From Rhizodiscina lignyota (Eukaryota > Ascomycota > Dothideomycetes > Aulographales > Rhizodiscinaceae): a stretch of DNA of 64,000 nt. The position numbers and the translations under genes were made by a program. Positions 31,717-41,885 of the stretch are shown here, piece by piece (the stretch's first letter is position 1; each line of letters starts with the position of its first letter). The stretch lies in assembly GCA_010015805.1 (NCBI GenBank), contig ML978125.1, forward strand, positions 1,116,001 to 1,180,000, written 5' to 3'. The notes under the pieces are model-generated. The model was not told where the DNA came from. It saw only the letters and a program-made list of their open reading frames with translations, and searched no databases.

Positions 31717-34107
31717 ATGGACGCCTCTTCCTCCTCCATGCAGGCTCGCCGAGATGAGATTCTAGCGAAGAAAGCAAAGTTAGCAGAGCTGAAAAGGCAA
31801 AGGGAACTGCGACAGAAGGAATTCTCAGTCGCAAGACAGAGCATCGGCGACGCATCAGAGGTAAGTTTCAACTATTTACACTGCATTCTGCGCGTTGTCC
31901 ATATTGTATAGCTGACGGGAGCCTCCTCTCAGCTAGTGTCGCCAGTTCCAAGTCGCGCTGACAATCGCAAAGAGCTAGACTCCCTCATCTCCAGTCTCGT
32001 TGGAGACAGCAGGCCAGGCTCTACCGGTCCCGCCAGCGTCTCTGCTTCTCCTGCGCGAAGGAGCCGGCCGACTTCAGTTGCGAATGTCAGCCAGCTGAGC
32101 GGGGAGAGCTTGGGAGATGTCGGTACTTCTGCGTCTACATCGGCGGTGCCAGTGTCACCTCCTGCTCCTCAGAGACTCTCCGTTGCGCCCATCATAACGG
32201 TTATTGAAACGCCTTCAGATCCAAAACCGGCGCCTGAATATGTTACATACAGCAAGGCAGTTCAAACAGATGACTCTTGGGCCTTGCCGAGAGATCAAGG
32301 GGTTGGAGCTGACGAAGGAGAGGACGATGAATGGGCTCCAGAATACAAGTCCTCCCGATCCAGCAAACGTATGAGTCGTCGGGATAGGGAAAGGGAAGAA
32401 GAGCTCCGGGAGAATATCCGACGAGAGATTGAGGATGAGCTCAAGGCGCTGCAGCAGTCGGGGACAGATGCAATAGCTGCGAATGGAACAGGCACACAAA
32501 CAGCCAACTTCCCGGCCCGGGCGTTGACGAACGAGGAGCTCAACGCTGTCACATCCCAACGGGACTTCTTAGACTTTGTGGAACGGTCAAGTAAGGTCAT
32601 AGAGCGCGCGTTAGACAATGAATATGATATCCTTGCCGACTACGCATTCCGTGCGGAGCGGGAAGTGGACGAAGATGAAGATGGATACGGTTGGAGAGGA
32701 AAAGGGGGCAGGAGGGTCAAGGAAATTGCACAGTTCTGGGACGAGCGATGGAGCAAGAGGCGCATGATCACTGATCTGGGCTTCTCACCAAAGGTATAGA
32801 AGTGCTGGATAACGGTGAAATGCAAAAATTACTAACGAACGACCTAGTTCCCGGAACTCGTCCTAGCAGCGTACACAAAATCTCCCATTGCTCCGCATGA
32901 TCCTCCCGGCCTCGTCCAGATTTGGAATATGCACATGCCATCCAGACCCGAATATATCCTCCACGGCAGCTCCGACATTCTTTGCGCCAAGTTCTCTCCA
33001 TTCCACCCATCAATTATCGTCGCCGGTACTTACTCTGGCCAAGTGCTTCTCTGGGATACTCGCAAGAATAGCCACACACCCACACAAAGAACACCCTTAA
33101 CGGGAGCGGGAGCGGGACATGGCCATTCCCATCCCGTCTACGGTATCGACATTGTGGGTACCCAGAATGCCAACAATATCATCTCTTGCTCTACGGATGG
33201 CGTCGTCTGTGGCTGGAGCATTGACATGCTTACCCAACCAGCCGAGTATCTGGAGCTGTCGGTACCCGCGGCACTTTCAAAGATTGAGGACATAGCGCCC
33301 ACCTGCATAGCTTTCCCTACCACTGATCCGACTTATTTCCTCGCAGGTACGGAGGAGGGCACGATCTACTCATGTCACCGCTATGACCGCGCCGGTGCAA
33401 AGGCTGGTGTCGATGCAAAGGTCGCGTATCGAGGCCACGCAGCGTCTGTCATGAGTCTGGATTTCCATCCTGCTCGAGGCGCCGTCGACCTCGGCGATCT
33501 CGTCATCTCGTCATCTATAGACTGGAGCGTCAAGATCTGGCGCGTAAGGCCGCCGGCAGCTGCAGTCACAGGACTAGATTCAAACCCCCAAACTGCTGGT
33601 GCTGGCCTCACTCCTGGTCTAAGCGGAACATCAGGCCTAGGCGCTGCATCTGCAACTGCTGGAGGTGTCAATTTAGGCGCTGGCGGTGTAGGCCCTCTGC
33701 TCGAAATCACGCGCGAGGATCTCGTCTACGACGCGCGGTGGTCGCCCGTTCGCCCAGGCGTCTTCGCGTGCGTTGACGGCGCAGGAAGCTTGGAGGTGTG
33801 GGACGTCAATGCCGATGTAGAAGTGCCAGTGCAAAAAGTCCAGCCGTCAGATGATTGGAAAGAGAAGCATCCCGGTGCGAGCTCTCGCTCGGCGCAGCCG
33901 GGAAGTTTGAGCAAGTGCGCCTGGGAGCCGAACGAGGGGAAGAGGATTGTGACGGGGGGTCTTGATGGCGTTGTGAGTGTGTTCGAGGTCGGAGGGATGT
34001 TGGGTGGTGTGGAGGGCGTAAGGGTGGAGGAATGGGCAGGCGTAAAGAAGAGAGTTGGTGCATGGGAGAGAGGATTGGGTGGGAATGCATTTGCGAATGG
34101 ACGATAG
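31717..34107 (+). CDS. PAC11: Cytoplasmic dynein 1 intermediate chain
   Basis: Exons 31717-31860, 31933-32793, 32848-34107; about 754 aa. Residues 1-45 are the charged helix that binds dynactin p150/NudE (RRDEILAKKAKLAELKRQRE). A Ser/Pro linker carries two light-chain LC8-type TQT-like motifs, K-A-V-Q-T-D near residue 157 and G-T-Q-T near 236. An acidic helix and the conserved segment around R-D-F-L-D-F-V-E-R lead into about seven WD40 blades (from about residue 350) that bind the heavy chain; V-Q-I-W-N, V-L-L-W-D-T, V-K-I-W and L-E-V-W-D cores are visible. A Gly/Ala-rich insert interrupts the blades near residue 600. Works in retrograde microtubule transport and nuclear migration. Introns are canonical (72 nt, 54 nt with TACTAAC). 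Confidence 0.93.
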
Positions 34108-34269
34108 GAAAATTGAATTCGGCCGAAGTGCGAAATTGACCTTTAAGCGTTCAAAGCATGGAGCATTGGCGGTGGAGTATCTGCGCATTTTGCATAGAAG
34201 GACATATTGTACAAGTGGCTCCACAGCCAATTTGGATCTAAAGAGAAAATGCATCCCTTGCCCACCAGT

Positions 34270-35464
34270 CTATGTTGTTTGGGTATCATTTCCTTCTTCC
34301 CACTCCAGCAAAGCTCCCATTACTCTTTCATAAGTCCACACTGTCACTGCACCGGCGGGAGCGGCTTTGACTAAGGCAACTCCAAGCCCACGATAGAGAC
34401 CACGGACTCCTTCCCTCGCAACAATCGTCCGCGCTGTCCGCACGACGCCACCCTGGTATTCTGGAATATTTCTGTGCACATACCGAGAACGCATTGGCCC
34501 CTGCACTTGCAGCCGCTTCCTGACCGTATCTAGCGGAAAGACCGCTGTCTTGCTGAAAACGCTGGCCAAAATGCCCGCTGCCGCGTCTGAAGCACCGGTA
34601 CCTTTGTTCCAGGGGAGAATTGCTGGAAGTCTACTCGACATTATGGAAAGCGGAGGCTTCAGCCCTTCGTAGAATGCAAAGAAGAGTCCCATATACGGCA
34701 CGATCTGCCCAACGCCTGCGCTCAGACCGCGAAAGAAGCCTTTGAAACCTTCATGGCGGCCGATGTCGCGCACTGATGCTATGAGGGAGGAGTATATTCG
34801 TTCACTGCCTTGCGCCGCGAAGCGTGTGCGGAGGAGGTCGAGTGGGTAGGTGGCGCTTGTTGCGAGTGTGCCCGCTGTAGCTCCGGCGAGGAAGTTTATC
34901 AGGGTCTGAGGAAGGAGCGGTTTGGGATTCGGAGTTGTCGAGAGACTGTTCGGCGCATGGATGGAATTGAGGGCTCGTGTCGTCGAGGTGTACGTAAGGA
35001 ATTGTATTGCGCCGTAGGTAAGATACAAAAGCTCCGCCGGGACATTGCCCTTCCAGAAAGCCTACTTTTTGTAAATGGAAGGCTACGATGCTAGAGAAGA
35101 TCCTGTACACACGGTTATGCCTTCCTCGCGGAGTATCGAGCGAAATGTCCTGTATGTCCCTTTGTAGACAGGACCGATGATGCCATTGTGGCTAAGAGGG
35201 TCCGATAATGAATGCGTCTGGAGCTGAAGCCGAATCTTGATCACGTCCAGGGGCGCGATGACGAATCTAGGGAAAAGTTAGGCATATAAAGATGCTAAGA
35301 AGGAGGTTGATGAATATGAAATACCTCGATACAAGCCCGGCGACGGCTCCGGCGACGACGATTTGTCGTTGATTGCCCTGATAATGTTAGATTCGGGCTA
35401 AAAGAATGTGTAGTAGGATTTTGAAATTTACCTCATTTTTCAAAGGCTTTACATCTCGAGACAT
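34270..35464 (-). CDS. TPC1: Mitochondrial thiamine pyrophosphate carrier
   Basis: Exons (minus): 35464-35432, 35377-35325, 35266-35113, 35061-34270; about 343 aa. Three tandem mitochondrial-carrier repeats are present, each with the P-x-D/E-x-x-K/R signature ([28 protein letters not shown]). The order of features (A-G-A-V-A-G near the start, [11 protein letters not shown] in repeat 1, G-x-x-x-G-L-Y-R-G in repeat 3) matches the TPC1 subfamily, which imports TPP into the matrix for pyruvate and 2-oxoglutarate dehydrogenases. The start is the first ATG in frame. All four exons are needed for repeat 1. The start codon lies 211 bp from the divergent dioxygenase gene; the 3' end is convergent with dynein intermediate chain (162 bp). 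Confidence 0.9.
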
Positions 35465-35675
35465 CCACACATTCTCTTGGGCGCGCTGGCCGTCACTGTG
35501 AGAAGATTGGTGGTGTTGCACAGGATCCCTGGGTCGAGGTTGGGATGATGTTATCCAAAAATAATGTCGATGTCCGAGACGCTAGTCCAAAAGGGGCAGC
35601 GGAAGGTAAACTACAGACGCGAATGCACTTGTTGCAACATCATATCTACTGCGGGCAATGTGACGAGAAAGAAGG
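35465..35675. promoter_or_regulatory. Compact bidirectional promoter (211 bp)
   Basis: The entire space between the ATG codons of TPC1 (minus) and the TauD-like dioxygenase (plus). Such a short interval almost certainly holds both core promoters. No consensus site is assigned. Confidence 0.6.
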
Positions 35676-37088
35676 ATGATCAAATCGAGGGTCTGGAGAC
35701 CCTCTCCCGGAGTCTTCAGAGCACTCCAGTGCTCCAATGGCACTCCAATCAGGCGCTTCAGCGTCACGCCTCACGTGCCACAGCAAGAGCATGTGGGATC
35801 GAGCGAGGGACGACAGAGTTTCGACGATCCTAGAACCACAGAAAGTTCAACTTGGACGAAAAAGATCTGGACTATTCATGAAAAGCCAATTCATCACCAG
35901 TTCAACAATTACTTCCTGCGTGACTCATGCCGCTGTCCAAAGTGTGTCGATCCCTCGACGCAGCAAAAGCTTTTCCAAACATCAGATATCCCAATAAACA
36001 TTAGCGTCCGAGAAGAGCAGATCGTAGTAAATGATCAAGGCCGGGAGGTCATTCATCTAGCGTGGGATAAAGATGTCCCAGGCTATTCAGACCATATCAC
36101 CGAAATCCCTGTCGGGTTCTTGCGAGGTCTTGCTGCTGAGAATAGCAAATCCTCTGGGCGAGTGCAGTGGGATAAAGCGCGCATGGAGAATGAGATCCTC
36201 TGGATCGACTACGAAGACTACATGACATCGAACAGTGCTGTACTGAACGCTCTGCGCCAGCTTAGCAGCCACGGGCTTGTATTCCTGAGGAACGTGCCAG
36301 ACGACGAGAACTCTGTTATCCACATTGCAGAGAGGGTTGGTCCATTACGGGATAGCTTCTATGGCCGCACTTGGAACGTTAAGTCTGTTCCAGACGCCAA
36401 AAATATTGCGTATACCCACCAATATCTCGGCCTTCACATGGATCTGCTCTACATGACGAATCCACCGCACCTGCAGCTCCTCCACTCATTGCGCGCGAGA
36501 GCCTCAGGTGGCGAGTCAATGTTCTCAGACTCCTTCCGCGCGGCAGAGCTAATACGTAAAGAGGATGACAAGCTCTTCCGCAGCCTTGCTTTCACACCGG
36601 TGCACTATCATTACAAGAATGCCTCTCAGCACTATTCAACGCTGCGCACGACGATTGAACTCGACTTGGCAGGAATTGAAGGCGGCCACGGAGGTTTCCT
36701 TCCTCCCAAGGGGATTTCCGGAAGAGTGGACTGGAAATCCCCTAGAATCCCTAACGAGGAATCCCCCATAAAGCGTGTCAACTGGAGTCCTCCTTTCCAA
36801 GCACCTCTCAGAGGAATGAGGTTTCAGGGTAAGCATGGCAAAATCATGGAAATATATGTTGAAGCGGCAAGGCGCTTCAGTGAGGTTGTCAATGCGCCAA
36901 AGAACATTTTCGAGTATCGGCTCAAAGAGGGAGCCTGTGTCATCTTCGACAATAGACGAGTACTGCACGCGAGGAAAGCGTTCGACGTCAATGCCGGTGA
37001 AAGGTGGTTGAAGGGAGCATACTTAGATGACGATGTTTTCTACAGCCGACTTCGTGTTCTCGAAGATGAGGCGAAGTCAGAAGCTTAG
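35676..37088 (+). CDS. TauD/gamma-butyrobetaine hydroxylase-like 2-oxoglutarate dioxygenase
   Basis: A single exon of 470 codons. The first 30 residues (R-V-W-R...A-L-Q-C, then R-R-F-S-V) look like a mitochondrial presequence. A GBBH N-terminal domain with clustered cysteines (LRDSCRCPKCVDPSTQQK) follows, as in gamma-butyrobetaine and trimethyllysine dioxygenases, where it binds zinc. The iron facial triad is visible: H254-x-D256 (LGLHMDLLYM) and H431 (R-V-L-H-A-R-K-A-F). This is the carnitine biosynthesis family; whether it acts on trimethyllysine, butyrobetaine or another acid cannot be settled from sequence, and several fungal paralogues have unknown substrates. Divergent from the mitochondrial TPP carrier. 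Confidence 0.88.
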   Translation: MIKSRVWRPSPGVFRALQCSNGTPIRRFSVTPHVPQQEHVGSSEGRQSFDDPRTTESSTWTKKIWTIHEKPIHHQFNNYFLRDSCRCPKCVDPSTQQKLFQTSDIPINISVREEQIVVNDQGREVIHLAWDKDVPGYSDHITEIPVGFLRGLAAENSKSSGRVQWDKARMENEILWIDYEDYMTSNSAVLNALRQLSSHGLVFLRNVPDDENSVIHIAERVGPLRDSFYGRTWNVKSVPDAKNIAYTHQYLGLHMDLLYMTNPPHLQLLHSLRARASGGESMFSDSFRAAELIRKEDDKLFRSLAFTPVHYHYKNASQHYSTLRTTIELDLAGIEGGHGGFLPPKGISGRVDWKSPRIPNEESPIKRVNWSPPFQAPLRGMRFQGKHGKIMEIYVEAARRFSEVVNAPKNIFEYRLKEGACVIFDNRRVLHARKAFDVNAGERWLKGAYLDDDVFYSRLRVLEDEAKSEA

Positions 37089-37514
37089 AGTGATCTGCCT
37101 GTACTTCATGTGCAGAGGCGTCATACTTTCGGTTTTCGAGTTTTGTGCATATTTACCAATCAGCAATTTGGTATGAAAGGTCACAGGAATGTCCTTTTAT
37201 TGCTGCAAGTCGATATTGGAGGTCGAGTGAACTGGGAGCTGCAATTGACCACCGAGCCGTTACCGAAGAATGCATTCGCCAACCGCGAAAGCTTCTTCAA
37301 AGAATTGAGCAATGGCACTTAGCGTATCTGCCCAGCTACCCCAGCCTAAGCTCTTTGGCCCAAGGAATGGACCATCGCTGGCGACCCTCCCTCTGCCTAG
37401 ACCTCATCTCCCTTTTCAGGAAACCTGCGCCCTCGGCGTGTATCCTCCTCAGACATACTCCGCGTCTCATGGCCCGCTCGATGTGCAGTGTTGAATATTG
37501 CGTTGCCTGAATAT
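37089..37514. other. Convergent 3' spacer
   Basis: Lies between the stop codons of the dioxygenase (plus) and the Zn2Cys6 gene (minus). Short frames only. Confidence 0.4.
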
Positions 37515-39195
37515 TCACTTTCCACTAGGTGGAATAAGAGGACCAACTTCTCCAGTATACAGCTTTGCTAGATGCTCCACCGTGCGCGATGTGAATCTTG
37601 GCTTCTCCAGCATCCGATGCTCATCCATATCATTCAAAGCTCCCACTATCCACTCATTCATTGCCTCTGACTTTGCATGCATAAAGGCCATAGTCAGAGG
37701 AACGCTCATATATTGAACTCCAATGGGACGTCTTCTCCACGCGTAATCATGAGATTGGCATATACGATGGACAAGCGAGTCATTGTATTGGTCGATCGGG
37801 GCAGCGAAGTCCAAATTCGAATCATACATCAGCGATTGTCCAACCACACGAATCATGCGGTTTACGATTAGGGCAAAGCCTGCATGCATCATGAAGACTG
37901 TTGCTGTCCAGTGAAGATGGTAATGGATTGCATTCTTAAATGGCGAGTTTGGACGCGCAGCTTTGACCTGGGTGGTGTGTAAACCACTATCCAGCATACC
38001 TTGGACAACACTTTCCAGCCAATCTAGCTGTTTCTTGATGGCATAGAGTCGTTGGAGCAAAGATCGTGCCTCTGTATCCGGAAACCGATTCGAGCGGAGC
38101 TCTCGGATTTTGGAAGTGAGATCACTCCAGAACATCAGCTCATGCATCATTTTCTGGGCTAGCACTCCAGTTTGCGAGTCCGGTTTCAAGCCATCGAAAT
38201 AACCAAACCAAGGGTCCGATGTAAGGAAGCATGGAACTCCTAATTGCACGGCGCGTGCGATCTGCAGGCGTTAGATCAGGGAGCTATGATCAAATGCTCG
38301 AGTTGTTTTGTACCACAGGGCCTTGAAGATGGACGGCAAGTGCCATCTCGAGACCATCCCTGTGTTTGGATGGCCCACGGAGTTCCAGCAAGCGAGCCGC
38401 ACCTCCGGCGTGATATACACAGTTCCATTCATGAGGTGATCCGATTACAGCCTTTTAAGATCAGCGACAATCAGGACTTCTTCTCACGAGAGGGCCTAAG
38501 ACTTGCCTCGAGGTAGTACAAAATAAACGCAGCCGCAAGTGTCTCTCCAGAATACCCCTCTCCAGGATCCGCTATTGCTTCTCGAAGGCTTTTGACTGCT
38601 TGCAGATAGCCTTTCGCATCTATCCAAGTAGAGCAACCCCGGCCACGCATCATCGCGTTGTGCACAGAGGACATGAGCATAATGGCGTCATCCAGCGCCG
38701 CCGAGACGCCCATCCGTTGCGAGATCCATGTGAGCCATGTGCCTAAGAGATCCATATGGGTACCAATGTGACCCTCCCTGAAGCATGCGATCAGTTTCTG
38801 GGCCCGCATTTCCCCTGGGGAGAGCGTGGGTGTCGCCACTAGGTCTGGTACGGCATCGGTACGACGCCACTTTTGAAAGAGACTTCCACTTTCGGTGCGG
38901 CTCTCTGATGCAAGGAGCCAGACGCTGTTTTGCGGTGATTTTGAGACACGCTCGTCGCCTCCATCTGAGGGAGTATCTGACTTTTTCCGTTTGCTCGCTT
39001 CGTCGACGAAAGTAAACTTGTCTCTGTACGCGCATTCCCGACCAGAGTCTTGACAACGTTTACAGACTGGGAGAGTCTCGTCACACTAATGATACATTAA
39101 CTCTGCTACTCCTAGAAACATTTGAATAGACGGCTCACTTTGACCTTCTTTGCTCGACATGTTGTGCATCCATTGCTCCTTGGCACAGCGACCAT
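37515..39195 (-). CDS. Zn2Cys6 transcription factor with fungal-specific TF domain
   Basis: Exons (minus): 39195-39139, 39085-38507, 38451-38314, 38261-37515; about 506 aa. Residues 10-40 form the binuclear zinc cluster C-x2-C-x6-C-x6-C-x2-C-x6-C, beginning GCTTCRAKKVKCDE and split by intron 1 exactly before the third Cys. A Lys-rich linker follows. The middle contains the fungal TF regulatory region with the usual H-x-G-G-A-A-R-L-L-E-L-R-G-P motif encoded by exon 3. The intron 38506-38452 has a GC donor (GCAAGT...AAAAG) and a CTGAT branch; other donors break the frame into the conserved motif. Target genes are unknown; no neighbouring gene is an obvious target. Confidence 0.85.
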
Positions 39196-40025
39196 TGCGT
39201 CAGTCAATCAAGCTTGTTTCGTTCGAGGTGGCAATGTAGAAGGTCTTCAGGATGCAGGAACATCTCCCAGAATGGATCCATCGCGCGTGCTATGAAATGA
39301 AGGCACAGAAGGTTCCTTACAGCCGTATCGCACTGGTAACTTGTCAAAGGACATGTGAATGCCCTATCGCACATTGTCGTTGATGCGGCTGAGGGGTTGA
39401 CGCCGATCATTTCCAAGGGTTGTGGCAAAGCACAAGGGTGTGCATCGCGGTATGCATCCATTTTGGGTAAAAGTGATGATTAGCACGGCCCTTCCCTCAC
39501 GCCAACATCTCCAGAATTATTTCTCCTAGCTTTAATCCACCTTAGCCGCAGCGCGTAGCTAATTGTACGGCATTCCCTTTCGCATGATCCCATCTGTCTT
39601 CGCGGCGACAGCACCCTTTCACGATCATACTTACGCTCGATACTCCGATATCAGGGAATAAAAATGGTGATGGGGGCTAAATATGGATTGGAAAGGACGA
39701 CAGCCCTGTCTCTCGGGGAGGAGAACGATACGAGAAGAGTTGATCAAGAAACATGATGCGATTTCTGGGGATATAAGGAAACTCGGAAAATCCGCAGAAC
39801 GACTTCTTTTAACCGCTGGTTCAATTGTCCGTTATGAAAAGGTGGAATGCGCATATCGCTTTTTCGTGGCTCTTCTTTCATGCTGGCTCGGTTGCTCTTT
39901 CACCTTGTGCCGCCAGCCTTTGCGGTAGGAACTTATACCACCAGTCGAAGCAGTCATCTCAGAACCATTGAACAGCCATTTCGACGTTGGCTCGACTCGG
40001 CGCCCAGCGCAATCCACCCTACTCA
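39196..40025. other. Upstream region of the Zn2Cys6 gene
   Basis: No gene supported. A plus-strand frame from an ATG at 39683 (81 codons) has no recognisable features. Confidence 0.35.
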
Positions 40026-40413
40026 ATGCCTGGCGGCCTCTTTCTCTACTTTCCGCTTCCAGAGGAACCCGACTGCTTCCGCATTCAGCAGAATGCCTTT
40101 CATGGCGTTGCTCGAAGTCTGCAAAACGAGCCCTCTCGTAGCATCACTTCGTCGCCGAAATCTCGTGGGTCGGACTGCGGAAGCGTCGCAGATGCTGCAT
40201 CTGATACATCAGGAAGAGATTCCACTGCATATGAACTTCGAAAGCTGGCATTGTGAGTTGCAGATGATGTCTAATGCCGTTCAAATTTTCGTACTGTCTG
40301 CTAATGCGGATTGTACCTGTTGCAGGATGCCGTCAGCGAAAAGACAATCATCTATTTCTTCTTCGTCGAGTCTGAGCTCATCAAGCTCTCGCTGTCCTCC
40401 ATCTTCTTCTTAG
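40026..40413 (+). CDS. Possible small serine-rich protein (104 aa), unknown function
   Basis: Exons 40026-40252 and 40326-40413. The intron 40253-40325 is textbook (GTGAGT, CTAAT, CTGTTGCAG), which is the main reason to believe in a gene. The product begins MPGGLFLYFPLPEEPDCF, continues with a Ser/Arg-rich middle (R-S-I-T-S-S-P-K-S-R-G-S) to S-T-A-Y-E-L-R-K-L-A-L at the splice, and ends in a run of serines. The start is uncertain, as the frame extends about 18 codons upstream without another ATG. A longer unspliced frame (39847-40413) overlaps it. No family is recognised. Confidence 0.4.
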
Positions 40414-41390
40414 CTCATTAGTCGACGACGATGAGGTATTCTGAGTCAGAGTTCGGTGGATGAAGGAACGAGCTTCGAGCCGACTTGCTGACCCTTGGGT
40501 CAAGTCGGAAATATGCGGTGCATCATGGCATGGCGTTTGCGGTAATTGTCTTGTCGGGGCGGGATTGTGAACGCAGAACAGTAATGATCAAATTTAATGA
40601 GAGAAGAGAGAGGATTGTGGTCGCACCTTGCATGTCCAAACACAATGGCCCGAACATTGAGCGGAAGAAACCCTCATCGAACTTAGTGAGATTATGCAAT
40701 AAAGTCCCTTTAAACTTACCTAAAATGACATGTCGATCCCAGTCGAGGCCGAGAAAATGGAGGTGTATGACCGCTTTACAACCGAATTGAAAAAGCCTGT
40801 ATTACTGAATCTGAGGAACCGTGGCAACTTTTGATAGATGTATGAGTCTGAGGCCGGTTGAGGAATGCTCTGATTCTCCATTCAGCCGGGATCCATTTTG
40901 ATCGTCGCTCTTCTGGCTGCTCCCTAGCTACTGTGTCGACGACGAAGCGTTTTAAGTCGGGGATTAGTCTCTACACCTAAGACACAACCACTTAGCAAAC
41001 ACATAGATTTGACAGGCGAGGGTGACAATATAATCTACCATTTGGAAGCTTGAGCTTAAGGACAGCGCCAAAAGGCGGATATTCTTGGCGCGAGGAGCCG
41101 TTCTAGCAGAAGACGTGTGGCCAAGCTTTGTTTAGTCGCCAGTCTGCGAATTCCCCTGCCAGTTGCCTACGCGTAAGGTAGACGGGGAGAAGTGAAGATA
41201 GCTGAACGGTTCGCTACGACTGGTGATGCGTACAGCATTGACTAGCGCGACCGTTTCTTGTTGACGTCATGAAGCAACGACCTTATTCAGACCACGCGGA
41301 ACGATATACAGGCCACTCAAGTTATCGTTGACTGCAAAAATTTCGTCCATCATAGCCCATATTGTACGTGATTCAATCGTAGAGCTCAAC
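40414..41390. other. Intergenic, no gene seen
   Basis: AT-richer than average, with short frames only. The last part is the presumed promoter of the DUF3140-like gene. Confidence 0.4.
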
Positions 41391-41885
41391 ATGGCGAAAG
41401 ACAACGAAACAGTGATCCAGTGAGTTTCCATGAAAATACGTCGGCGTGAGAGAACACTGAATCGCTAAATATCGCGACAGAGAGTTCAATGAGCTTGTCA
41501 ATATGTCAGCGCAGGAATTGAAAGACTGGCTTGGCAAGGACGAGTCGACTGGCTCAGGTTGGGATAAAAACGATGGCTCCGGTGAAACTATTGGTCACGA
41601 AAGGTGGACAACACCGGGGTCTGTGCTTCTTCGTTGAGTGCTGAATATGCCAGTGGTCGGAAGATAGTCCAAATCCTGGAGAAGAACCCAAAGAAAGATC
41701 CGGATAAATATGCAGAGGATGATATCGAGCATATGAGAAGAGTAGTCGCGTACAACAAGAGGTGAGGAAGTCAGCATCGAAAATCGGAGCAAAGCCCTTG
41801 ACGATGAATCAACAGGCATCTCGCACAGGAAGAGAAAGCTAAGCAGGATACGAACAGTAAATCCTACAAGTCTTTGAAGAACTGA
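41391..41885 (+). CDS. DUF3140-like small protein
   Basis: Four short exons: 41391-41419, 41481-41603, 41654-41761, 41816-41885; introns of 61, 50 and 54 nt are all GT-AG and their removal gives a continuous 109-aa protein. The order EFNELVNMSAQELKDWL, then G-E-T-I-G-H-E-S-G-R-K-I-V-Q-I-L, then H-M-R-R-V-V-A-Y-N-K-R-H-L-A-Q matches what I remember of DUF3140, a domain found in bacteria and scattered fungi. The lysine-rich end lacks the usual N-W-G-H-D-P closing motif: translation stops at K-N. Function is unknown; the small charged helical protein has no signal or membrane segment. None of its exons stands out as a long reading frame, so it is easily missed. Confidence 0.75.

Noticed and set aside
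39847-40413. 188-codon uninterrupted plus-strand frame
   Set aside because: Reads straight through a textbook intron; the spliced 104-aa model in another frame upstream of the intron is better supported.
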